From Blepharisma stoltei (taxonomy: Eukaryota; Ciliophora; Heterotrichea; Heterotrichida; Blepharismidae), in assembly GCA_914767885.1 (NCBI GenBank), contig CAJZBQ010000051.1, positions 1,078,404-1,142,403 on the forward strand: a stretch of DNA of 64,000 nucleotides, written 5' to 3'. The position numbers and the translations under genes were made by a program. Positions 9,773 through 19,845 of this stretch are shown one piece after another. The first letter of the stretch is position 1. Each line of letters starts with the position of its first letter. Under the pieces are notes generated by a model, which was not told where the DNA came from, searched no databases, and was given only the letters and a program-made list of their open reading frames with translations.

Positions 9773-12754
9773 TTAAATAAAATTTGATCTTTCCCTATTT
9801 CTGTCATTCACAAATTCTCTATCCTGCTCGATCATTTCCAGCAATCTTCCAAATCTTGGCCGATAGCGGTAGTCATAAGTTAGCATTTCTCTAATTAAAT
9901 TTGAGAGCCAAGGGATTTCAATCTGTCTGATTTGTTCTTCCCTTTTTTGGATGAACAACTCTTTATTCATTCTATGAATTGAAATTACTTCAAGGGTTGA
10001 CATTTCTAAGATTACAAGACCTAACGAGTAAGCATCATTCAGCTCAAGACTATGCTCATGCATTTCTTGATTTTCGGGGCAGTTGAATTTTTCTGGAGAT
10101 GAGTAATTTAGCGTTCCTTTATTAGAGTGTGGGCCTATCCCAGCCATCTCACTATTTCTTTCAGAAACCAGTTGTTTCAAGAAAATTTGAGAATTTAAGC
10201 AGCTGCAAAATTAAGTTTATTTATTTTATTTTTTTTAGAAACCACTGAGATATTGAAATCAATAAGCTTAAATTCATTATCATAGCCTATCATAATATTT
10301 TCAGGCTTAATGTCTCTATGATATATTTGCTTCTTTTTTAATTCAGAAAGTCCCTTAATGAACGAATATGCGAAATGGGCGAGATCAGCCCTAGAGAACT
10401 GCTGTCCATTAGCTATTAATTCACTTACTTCCCATCGAAAAATCCTATTTTTTGCCAAAAAAACCCACCTTCATGAGCGAAAAAAAATTGATATATAACT
10501 ATAATTATTTTAATGAATTCTCAAGCTATTTCTGTTTAATTTTAAGCAATTAAAGCATTAATTTTGCAAATTATTAAATTACTTTTTACTTCTCGATTTT
10601 TACAAATTGGGAATTTTTAAATTAAAAAAAAAAATTCACTAATGGGGAGTCAGTTCTTTTTTGCATAGTTCCATTACAATAAAATGATTCTCGCCGTCTT
10701 CAAAATTGCTAAAATGCTGCAAAAAAAAGGGACCCTATTTCTGCTAGCATTTGGCCTATTTGAATTTCATTTCTATATTGATTTAGAACATCATTATCAC
10801 TTCCATTATATTCTTTGACACATATAGGGTTTAGGTTTAAAAAGTTGTATCCTTCTCATACTGTAATATGCTTGTGTATTTTACTGATTGGAGACCTATC
10901 TAATTCAAACTGTCTCCCCCTTTAAATTGGAACAAAATATCGGTAAAATTTCCACTTTTTTGGTAAATTAACTCCTCTTTAAATTGGAACAAAATTTAAT
11001 TTTATAATAAAAATTATGTATAATTTTTATCTAAAAAGTTTTGATATAAGTTTAATGTTTTTTTCTTAACTAAAATTAAAAAATTTAGTTATATCTTGCT
11101 CTTTTTTAAGGAAAAAAAAGTATAAAGAGCATCTTATTTAAATAAATTTATTATCCTTAATGCTAAATTTAAAAAAAAAAATAATTTTTTTTTTTAAAAA
11201 TTTTCAAAAAAATTTTTGTTTTTTTTGATAAAAATGATATTTTTTATTTGGATAGTTTTGATATAAATTCAATAGGAATTCTTTATAAATTTAAAAATTT
11301 ACTTATTTCTTGCTTTATTTTAAAGAATAGAGTATAAATAACATCTAAAATTAGCACTTTGATCGATAAATTTTCTAAATTTTTTATTTTTTAATTTTTT
11401 TTTATCAATAAAAATAATAATTTTTGTGTAAATAATTTTGATACCAATTAATAGTGGCGTATTAACTAATAATGAAAATTTAGTTATATCATTTTTTTTA
11501 AAGGATAAAGAGTAAATAGCATTTTATTAAACAAATTTATAGATCTAATTCGATAAGTTTTTTAAAAATTTTTTTTAAAATTTTTTTTTAAAAAAAAAAA
11601 TTAACCCCCTTTAAATTGGAACAAAATTTTTAGTTCCAATTTAAAGGGGGGGAGTGAGATCTGTAACTGATGCAATTATTTTAAAAAATAGGTGAAAAGT
11701 CTGAGGAAGGAATGGAGTTTTTGAAAGGAAGCTCAATATTGGGAAGATTTAATAATCTTAAACTCAAAATATTGCTTGATTCTATTGCAAATCCTTTACA
11801 AAATCGAATAACTTCTTCTTCTATTTAGGATATAAATCATTAATGGGATATAAGAGTATAGCACAAGCCTCATTTTATATCCCTGAGGACAAGTGCTTTT
11901 AGATAAAAAATTTTGAATTTAAATTAAGGAAAAATCTGAAAAGTCAATTTTCAAATGACAAATAGGACATATATAACGACATTTTTAAATTGATATTTGA
12001 CTTTTTGGAATTTCAAAATAATCTTTTCTTTGAAGGGTATTTTCCTTTAAAATCTATCGGGGGGCACGCACTATATCAGAATATTCTCAATAAGACTTTT
12101 ATCACAAGTTACTGCATTTTCCTCTCTTAGCCGTCTACGAGCTTTTGCAATCCATGATTGATCAGAACTATATAAATCGAAGTTTCATGCTTCTTTTACT
12201 GTTTTTATAACAAAATAGCTTTTCATGAGGTCTTCTTCAGTTTTCACAAATTCTTGAATTTCAAGATCTATATACTCGCATCATCGCGTTTGTCCTGAAA
12301 TAGGGATTTCAAAGTCAACTTCAATTTTTTTAAAGATATTTAGAGATTCAAAGGTCTTTTCAATGCTTTCATAAGACAAGAAGGTCTCATTTATGGAATT
12401 AATGATGCTTTTTAGAAAAGGCTCAAAATTCACATCACCTATATTTATTTTGCTGCATAGAGTTTTCATAATTTTGATTGTCTTTAGGTATTCAGGTATA
12501 AGAGTATATTCAGACTCTAGATTTATAAAATTTATTGATTGGATGAATTTTACGTAGTAAAAGGCTACTGCATAGAGGAATAAATCAGGAGCTGAAGTTG
12601 CGAGATTTTGGACACTTTGCTTGCTTTCTTTTAGGATGTTTAATGGGATTGTCCAAGAGCCAGATTCTAATAATTGACTGATTTCAATAAGAAGTCTTTC
12701 CCGATCTAAGCGATTTAAAAGGCCTAAAATACAGTTTTCAAGGGTTGGTTCCAT
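9773..12754 (-). CDS. Atypical protein kinase B1, IES-split, possibly decaying
   Basis: The start MEPTLEN at 12754 parallels MEATLEN of kinase B2. Helical N-terminus about 1-290, kinase domain about 300-580 with VK lysine in NPICVKEY, HRDIKPEN catalytic loop, DFN in place of DFG, SPEKF and YRPRF. Reconstruction needs removal of segments at 11857-12073, 10897-11663, 10426-10650 and a 26-bp piece at 10196. It also needs three 1-nt corrections in A/T runs near 10,710, 11,690 and 11,835. The result is 582 codons, colinear with B2. Either the runs are assembly errors or this copy is a pseudogene; B2 and both type A genes need no such corrections. Confidence 0.7.
10196..10221. other. Candidate 26-bp IES in kinase B1
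   Basis: Reading frame passes from DFNIS..KKNK to NSQIFLKQLVSE only if 26 bp between two TAAAT repeats are removed. Stops on both frames block a simple 1-nt slip. This would be unusually short for an IES, so confidence is low. Confidence 0.35.
10426..10650. mobile_element. IES, 225 bp, MITE family 2 copy
   Basis: Removal joins ELCKKEL to SELIANGQQFS, matching ELCKCDL-SKLIPNN of kinase B2. Its ends carry the GAGCGAACAAAA-like subterminal motif and C-rich terminus of family 2. One boundary reads TA, the other TG. Confidence 0.75.
10897..11663. mobile_element. IES, about 767 bp, full-length MITE family 1
   Basis: Terminal and subterminal blocks are CTCCCCCTTTAAATTGGAAC and its complement, each also folding as a local hairpin. 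The inside is AT-rich with three diverged tandem modules. The inverted sequence matches the insert at 37,173-37,916. Kinase B1 homology stops on one side and resumes on the other. The exact TA is approximate because the nearby frame has 1-nt problems. Confidence 0.75.
11857..12073. other. IES, 217 bp, TA-bounded
   Basis: The ends read TATAGCACAAGCC and TATAGTGCGTGCC inward, a 13-bp inverted repeat with three mismatches. Excision joins IENILI to LLYPINDLYP, colinear with SILNKLNSFTNKYYP of kinase B2. Confidence 0.82.
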
Positions 12755-12860
12755 TTAATTAAAAAGATGTAGAAAACGCATTGATTTTAAATTACCCAAT
12801 GGTAACACAATGCTGTGTCACTTGTTTCCTGAAACTTCTGAAGACATTTATTTTTATTTT

Positions 12861-15800
12861 TTAATTATTTAAGCCTGATACCCAGTCTTTCTTATACCCT
12901 TCTTTGCATTTCATGAATTCTTCATTACTTTTTATAAAGTTTAATAACCACTCAAATCTTGGGCGATTCTTATAATTTTCTTCAAGCATTTTATCAAGTA
13001 GTTCCTTAAACCATGAAGTTTGAGGTCTAGAATTGGCTATATAAATTTTTATACGCTGATTAAAGCTTTCAACATCTTCCCTTTCATTCGACAATAGCTC
13101 AGATTTAGCCATTTGTAATATGACAAGCCCCAAAGAATAAACATCTGCACGCTCTCGGCTATATTTAACAGACTCCTTATATTGTAAGCCCCGATAAATT
13201 TCAGCTGCTGCATCTGAAGGCGTTCCTTTGCATGGAAGTTCTAATGTATGGCTGTCGCTTGGTTCATCAATATTGTCTGATATATTGAAGTCTATAAGTT
13301 TGAATTCATTAGTCTGACTGATAACAATATTCGCAGGTTTAATGTCTCTATGATAAATTTTATTCTTTTTTTTCAAATCGCTTACTCCTCCCTCTATCCC
13401 CCTCCATAAGCGAACAAAAAAATTTTAATAGTTTTTTTTTTTTAAAAATTTAAAAAATCAAATTCAAAATAAATATCAATTTAATTAATAAAATGTATGC
13501 TATAAAATGCAAGCTGTTTAAATTATAATAAAATTAACTTGAGATTCGTTATAATAATTATCACTTATATATATTTTTTTTCATAAATTTTTCTTGATCA
13601 CAGAGAAGGGAGTTAAAGCTTCAATAAATAAGTATGCAAAGTAAGCTAAATCATTATCAGAAAAGTGCACATTGTTAGGTATCAATTTAGAAAGATCGCA
13701 CTTGCAAAGCTCTATTATAATAAAGTGTTGTTGTTTGTAGTCAAAAGTTCCAAAATATTTCAAATAAATAGTTGCTCGTGTGCTGGACAATTTTTCATAG
13801 CACTCTTTTTCCTTTTGATATAGCTCATGAACCTTTATGGATCGACCTCATTGAAAATGCAGCCCTCTAATGGACTTCACATCTTCACTATTAGAGAAAT
13901 ATTTAGATTATAATAAAAATTCCCTACTTATATAAATTGTTTTTAATAATTTTAAAAATATATAGGAATTGCCCAAGGATGGCCCTATCTTGCGCCATCC
14001 TCGGGCAATTGAAAAAATGGCCCCACACCGGGAATTGAACCCACGTGTGGGGCCATTTTTGGTGCGTGGAAGTCGATGTTCTACACACACCGAAAATGGC
14101 CCCACAAATGGGTTCAATTCCCGGTGTGGGGCCATTTTTGATATGCCCGATGATGGCGCAAGATAGCGCTATCCTCGGGGGATTAGTATATCTTATAATA
14201 CCATAAAGATCGAGAAAATAAACCAAAGCATATTTTAAAATTAAAACGGCTCTTCTCTCTTTATGCTTGAAAAGTGGTATTTCGCGGCAAAATGGCTTTG
14301 GCCCAATTTGGTTATTCTAAAAGTGACTATTCAAAAATGGTTGGCAAGCGTAGCCAAGTTAACAAGTAAATTCATCAATTTTTTAAATGGGGGCTCAATA
14401 TAAAAATTAATTTTTAATTAAGACCTATTTTTTTCTGTTCATTTTTTGGATATATGTCCGAACAAGCAAAGAAAATAAAATTCTAAGTCCTTAATCAATA
14501 TAAAAAGGGTATTCTTTTTTAAGAAAATAAATTTTAGGTTGAAGAATTTGCTAAATTACCGCTAAAGGGTACTGAGAAACGCTAAATAATTAGCACAGTA
14601 ACTCTTTTTGTGGTTAAATTGTCTAAAAAACGTAAAAATACTGTTAGAGTTTAGCTAAAATTGCCCCAAAAATAGCTAACTCCCCCCCCATCCTTGATCG
14701 AACGATTGACTGTAAAAATTCCTAAAAATTGGGGAAATTAACCCCCATCCTTGATCGAACGATTTTAATATCATGCAAATTTTTATATATATAAAAATAT
14801 ATTAGTTATCAAAAACTTGGAAGATGTACCTAATGAAGTTGTTTTCAGAGCTTTGGGACGACAGAAAGCTGCGAAATCAACTATCCGAAGTGATTTAGCC
14901 ATCAACCTAGGCTTGAAAACTCAATAATCTAAAAAATAGAGATTCTTTAAAATTTAAAAAAAAAAATTAATTCAGTAAGGAACAAATTAAAATTTATACA
15001 GTTTTAAAAGGGTAACTAATAAATCAAAATATTAAAAATTGATATTTTATGAAATTAATTCAATTTTTTGCTGTAAAAATAATTATTAAATACTCTTAAC
15101 CCTCTTATTTAAAAGTAAATAAACAAAATATACATATATATTTTTTATTTTATATATAAATTTTTTTTCCCGAAAAATTTTTTTTTAACCCCCCATCCTT
15201 GATCGAACGATGGCGAGTCGTTCGATCAAGGATGGGGGGGGGAGTAAGTTTCTTTTTTTGAAAAAAATGTATATAGATTTATCTCGAAGAGCTCTTTAAA
15301 CAACGAAAATTTAAAAGTAATTTGCAAAGTTTCTTAAAACTAATTTTTATTTATTAAAGATGGCTTTTCCTATATATAGATTCATAAAAGATTAGAGGAG
15401 TGTTAGGTGACGAAGTGTAGAAGCAATCTGCGATGGAAATCAGTTGCTGGAAATGGATAACTTGTAACTCTTAAGATTTTCTCTTATTTTGAGACGCTTC
15501 ATGGTATTGGGTTTTCCTTGTCAAGCTTTTGAATTTATTGAATTTTAAAAAATGGCATTTTCTATAATTTGATTTAAGGGATCATCATAACTAGAAATTC
15601 AAAAATTAATTTTTATATTAAATAATTGTTCGTTTACTTGTGTAAGCTTAGTTTACCTTATCAACTATTTTTGAAAAGTCACTTTTAGGACTACCAAATT
15701 GGGTCAAAGCCATTTTGCTTCGAAATACAACTTATGAAGAGAGAAGAATTGTAAAAATATGACTTGATTTATTTCGCTGAGCAAAATAGTATTATTAAAT

Positions 15801-16987
15801 ATATTTTTAAATTTATTAAACAATTATATAAAACTATTTTGAACTCGTTTAAAACTAGGGAATTTATATTATAATCTGAATCATGAAGATTTAAGTCTAT
15901 TAGAGTGGCTGCATTTTAAATGGGGTCTATCCATAAAGGCTCATGAGCTATATTGATTTAAAATGATATCAGAATTTCCTTCTTTGAAGATTTTGATGCA
16001 AATATGATTTTCATTAAGCAAGCATTTATACTCAAAAATAGATATACCTTCGTTTGATCAAAGTTTTAATATAGGGCTTACTATTTCAATTTGGCTGTTA
16101 TCACCAATTCAATGATCTTCGAAAATCGGGCTAAATTCAGAAGAAAGAAAGATATCTTTTTTAGGAAGGCTAAGATTTTGAATCTCTAGGAGTTCTAAAC
16201 TCTTAATATTGCTTGAATCCATTTCAAATTTTTCACAAAATCGGGTGATATCATCTTCAATTTCAGGATAATACTTATTTGTAAAGGAATTTAATTTGTT
16301 GAGTATGCTTTTGACCAAAATTTTATCACAAGTTTCTATACTTTCCTCTTCTAGCCAGCTGCGGGCCTTTTCGATTCATGATCCTTCAGAATAAAATAAA
16401 TCAAAACCCCAGCCTTCCTTTATTGTCTTTACAGTAAAATAGCTTTTTATTAAGTCTTCTTCGCCTCCTACATATTCCTGTATTCCAAGATCAATAAACT
16501 CAAATTGCTCTTTTTGTGCTAAAACTTGGGGATCAAATTGTTTTTCAATTTCTTTTAAAATATTTAGAAATGCAAAGGTCTTTTCGATAGTTTCATAAGA
16601 GAATAAAACCTCTTTTATGCTATCAATGATAAGTTTAAGCCAAGGCTCAAAGTTTACTTCTTTTAAATGATTTTCTCCATTACATAAATTTTTCATAATT
16701 CCAATTAATTTGAGGTATTGAGGAATGAGAGTTCACTCATCTGCCAAATTTGTGACTTCAATTAATTGTATGAATTTGGCGTAATAAAGTGCTGCTGCAT
16801 TAAAGAATAAACTAGGTGCTGAAGTTGCAAGATCCTGAACATTTGGCTTTATTTCCTTTAAGATACCTAATGGCATAATCGAACAGCCAGATTTCAATAA
16901 CTGGCTAATCCCAGGTAGTCTTTCGTCAGCTAAATTCCTCAAATTTATCAAAATGTTTGAAATGAAGTTTTCGAGGGTTGCCTCCAT
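12861..16987 (-). CDS. Atypical protein kinase B2, IES-split, 587 aa
   Basis: The gene starts MEATLEN at 16987 and ends in TAA at 12861. After removing 2,132 bp (13819-15950) and 231 bp (13383-13613) it is 1,764 nt, exactly 588 codons. Residues 1-300 are helical, shared with kinase B1. The kinase domain follows: CIKIF lysine, HRDIKPANIV loop, DFN instead of DFG, EIYRG at the activation-segment end, NRPRF. The large IES interrupts the N-lobe: excision gives DIILNQYQKEKECYEKL, colinear with DNDVLNQYRNEIQIGQML of B1. The small IES sits just before the catalytic loop. TGA is Trp at several places. The role is unknown, but the K, D, N and D catalytic residues are present. Confidence 0.85.
13383..13613. 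mobile_element. IES, 231 bp, MITE family 2 copy
   Basis: Excision joins FIEAL to SDLKKKNKIYHRD in frame. Ends read TACTCCTCCCTCT and TAACTCCCTTCTCT inward. It contains the family-2 core with a GCAAGCTGTTTAAA word and a TTATAATAATTATCA stretch. Confidence 0.88.
13963..14188. mobile_element. Nested GC-rich hairpin MITE (family 4)
   Basis: Two inverted halves each contain GGCCCCACA..TGTGGGGCC stems around GGGTTCAATTCCC. Outer ends read AATTGCCC-AGGATGG inward. The opposite arm of the surrounding IES has the uninterrupted sequence, showing insertion at TA. The same element lies at 42,542-42,769. Confidence 0.85.
14677..15244. mobile_element. Nested MITE family 3, 568 bp
   Basis: Ends read TAACTCCCCCCCC and TTACTCCCCCCCC inward, followed by ATCCTTGATCGAACGA. 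That word recurs subterminally at 14,743 and 15,190 in direct and inverted form. The inside is AT-rich without an ORF. Confidence 0.8.
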
Positions 16988-18406
16988 TTAAAGTCTAGAA
17001 GATTTTATTAGTTAAAATTATGCTGGATTTATTTAACTCATGATTATTAGCAACTGGAATAATAACAAAATTTACAATTTTTTTATATATTTTGCACTCT
17101 AAAAGTAGCACTGAAATATCCTCTGGGGTATTTTTAGCTCTACTCTTAGGTTGCTTTTATAGCTAGATATGCATATTAATTAATTTTAAAATCAAATATG
17201 ATTAAGAAGATATAGCTATTAAAATTGCTGATTTTATTTCTTTATAAATACAAAATTTATAAGATTGAAAGAGATTAATCTCTCTTAAACTACCTCTCTC
17301 ACTCAAAATTGATTTTATTGCACTAGTTTTATATGTGTACTTCTACTTGAAATGGAGCAATGAGAAGTTTTTATAACCTAGAAAAAAATATTAGCTGCAA
17401 AAATGGTAACTAGACTGGTTAGAACTACCTAATTTTACTCCCCAGATGTTTTTATAATCAGCTGACAAAAGGAAAAGAAAAAATTTCACAAAATAAAACA
17501 GTAATAGCTAATTTATATAGACATAATCGAAATTTGCCGATTATTTCTGATAAATGGAATGCAAGTAGAATACAATTAATTTGAATAGGTAAAAATTTCA
17601 TATTTTTTCTATCAAATTTTTGATAAAAATCCCCTTTAAAATTGGAGCAGATTTTTTCCTATTAAAACGTGAGGAGTGAGTATTTGCAAGACTTAAGGGC
17701 TCTATATATCACTGGAATAAGAAGAGATGCCAGTTATTAGGCCATTTAGAGTAATACTAAGACCGAAAAAACTCTTTGCAGATAAATACTCTCTGCTAAA
17801 TTTAATTAAGTTATAGATTGCAGTTCAAATTAATATCAACTAATACACTTATGTGAGTAAGCTTTAAAATCTGTTAGAATTAAAATATTTTCAAAGTTTA
17901 TTAGAAATAATTCCGTTAAAAGTCTTTAACTCCCTTTCCCTCTTTGAGCAAGCAAATAGTTAGAAAAATCCGACTATTTAAGCAAAAGCTTCAATTACCT
18001 AAAAATATTATTAAGCGTTTAAAATTAGTGATATTTATTTACAATCTTTGAAATATTTAGATGTCTGCAAAATATGAAACCCATTTAAAATGGTTACATT
18101 TTCAATGATAAAAGTTCATACTGAACTATGAACTATATTAATTATTTATAAAAACATTTTATATCAACAACAAAAATTTTTCTTCGCTCTTAAAGGGACT
18201 AATTTTGGTTTTCCAATGGTTTGCAAGCCCTTTCAGAAGATTAATATAAATTTCATCAAAAATAAATTTTCAAATAATTTTAATTGTCTGTTACTTAAAT
18301 TTTAATAGAATTTTGAATAACTCTGAATACTCAGAAACTCCATGGCAACGTATAAATTACAGATTTTTCAATGCGATTTGCAATTAACCATTAATTTTAC
18401 CCAATA
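16988..18406. other. Intergenic, AT-rich, decayed element pieces
   Basis: No gene is supported. A short C-rich/G-rich pair at about 17,630-17,680 resembles decayed MITE family 1 ends (CCCCTTTAAAATTGGAGC). A decayed inverted-repeat end lies at 18,050-18,150. Confidence 0.4.
18050..18150. repeat. Decayed end of the long-TIR element family
   Basis: Its complement (ATATAGTTCAT..ATGAACTTTTAT, then CATTGAAAATG) resembles the end of the 2.1-kb IES at 13,819. No partner end was securely found. Confidence 0.35.
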
Positions 18407-18550
18407 TAGCCTGTGCCTCCTTTTGACTCGGGCTATACCGCCATCTCCTAAAATCGGAAGGAGAGTTAGTTTTACCAAAAAATGTTGGTAGAACACCTTC
18501 TAGCGTCAGGAGACATCGGGATAACCCAAGTCAAAAGGATGCTAAGTCTA
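18407..18550. other. IES, about 144 bp, abutting the folE start codon
   Basis: Inverted ends: TATAG..TCCTTTTGACTCGGG on the left and CCCAAGTCAAAAGGA..CTATA on the right. The right-hand TA overlaps the first base of the ATG at 18,552, so excision brings AT-rich upstream DNA (ending CCCAATA) next to TGAGCAAGCC and keeps the ATG. Confidence 0.7.
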
Positions 18551-18551
18551 T

Positions 18552-19155
18552 ATGAGCAAGCCTAATACCGTAAGTCAAGCACTTGGTGAGATCGAAAAAG
18601 CTTACGCGACTATTTTGTCAAAGCTCCCATTAACCAATGAGGGTACTGAATCCACCCCAAAGCGAGCTGCCAAAGCTTTAGTTGAGCTAACCCAAGGCTA
18701 TTTTACAACGCCTTGCGAAAAAATCGGAGAAGGCATTTTCCCACATGACGGTTCAGGAGTTGTCCACGTTAAAGGACTGGAGATTTGCTCTCTCTGTGAG
18801 CATCATCTACTGCCTTTTATAGGAAATTGCTCTATCACGTAAGTTTTATTATAGGTACATCCCTGATAAAAAGATGCTCGGTCTCAGCAAACTCAAAAGA
18901 ATCTCTGATATCTTCGCACGGCGTCTTCAGGTCCAGGAAAGACTCACAGAGCAAATTGCTGATGCCATTGAAAAAGCGATCCAGCCAAAGGGAGTGCTTG
19001 TCGTCATAAGAAGCGTACATTTGTGTATGAAAATGAGAGGAGTTTGTGAAAAGGATCCGGAAACTTGTACGGTGGTGAGAAAAGGCGAATTCGCGAACAA
19101 TCAATTACTCACTATGCAATACATGGCTGAAAGCCAGCATACTCCGAAACTTTAA
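18552..19155 (+). CDS. folE: GTP cyclohydrolase I, 195 aa, one 16-nt intron
   Basis: It converts GTP to 7,8-dihydroneopterin triphosphate, the first step of pterin/folate synthesis. Signature segments are clear: CSLCEHHLLPF with zinc-binding Cys and His, LGLSKLKRI, RRLQVQERLT, and HLCMKMRGV with the third zinc Cys and MRGV. The two exons are joined by a 16-nt intron at 18,839-18,854 in codon phase 2, giving NCSITYIPDKKMLGLSK. The conserved position usually has HIGYIP, so the splice fits. Total is 196 codons with a short N-terminal extension. Start: the ATG at 18,552, whose A is part of an IES boundary. It stands alone, with no other pterin genes nearby. Confidence 0.95.
18839..18854 (+). other. 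16-nt spliceosomal intron in folE
   Basis: GTAAGTTTTATTATAG with GT..AG ends. Without removal the frame stops. The length is typical of heterotrich introns. Confidence 0.93.
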
Positions 19156-19845
19156 AGATATTTAAACTTTAGCTCTATTCACAAATTTTGCATATTTTCT
19201 TAGACTTGTTGCATAAATATCAGCCACAATCTTTTTAAATTAATCATCACAATGAAAATCAGATATCAAGATAATAAATTTCTGGGAAAAAAGAGAGATT
19301 TATTGAAAGTCTTATGATAGGAATTTTTGCGTATAGAGAAATCTGATATTTTAGAGGATTAAATAGTGCCATAAGCACATCTAAATATTTTCTTTTTTAA
19401 AATTTAGCTTAGCGTCTTAGAAAAAGCAAAGGGCTTGAAAAAATTGTATGGATGAATTATAAAAATGAAGAGTATTTGAAATCAAGTTTGGGCTGACGTT
19501 ATAAATAAGCATATTCAAATAAAATCAACGAATTAATATATAAGATTGGAAAGTCCATAATTTTAATATAGCTTTGCTATCTAATATTGCTATACATAAA
19601 CTATTCATTGAGCTCCTGGACCGATTTATAAATATTTAAATGCTTAAGGTGCATATTCTATTTAAAAGAAATTGTATTTTTATAAAGAATTATTTCTAAT
19701 TACAATAAATAAAACATATCCTATGGTATTTTTATCCTATTTTATATTTAAGTAGGATAAGGATTAACCACTCTAAAATGTTTTATTCATTGTAATTAGA
19801 TATATTATACAAGATTGATGTCGATATTTCATTAACAGAACAAAA
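19156..19845. other. AT-rich intergenic, nothing seen
   Basis: Downstream of folE there is no supported gene or repeat until the inverted repeat starting at 19,846. Confidence 0.5.

Larger units (their letters stand above)
13819..15950. mobile_element. 2.13-kb IES with long terminal inverted repeats and nested MITEs
   Basis: Left end TATAGCTCATGAACC and right end GGCTCATGAGCTATA start long inverted arms, about 420-600 bp each. The arms can be followed through CAAAATGGCTTTG near 14,290 and its complement near 15,705. The left arm holds an extra 226-bp element absent from the right arm. The central spacer holds a family-3 MITE. Excision at TA restores kinase B2 exactly in frame. No transposase ORF is visible, so it looks non-autonomous. 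Confidence 0.88.

Noticed and set aside
14025-14145. tRNA genes suggested by GGGTTCAATTCCC and CCA
   Set aside because: No D-arm, anticodon arm or A box can be found; only a stem plus T-arm-like hairpin exists.
13908-14226. Overlapping ORFs on both strands at 13,908-14,226 and 42,399-42,880
   Set aside because: They are readings of the palindromic family-4 element; the same peptides recur mirrored on both strands, as expected of an inverted repeat.
15880-15960. Plus-strand peptide resembling part of kinase B2
   Set aside because: It is the inverted arm of the 2.1-kb IES; the likeness to 13,830 comes from the inverted repeat, not from a kinase exon.
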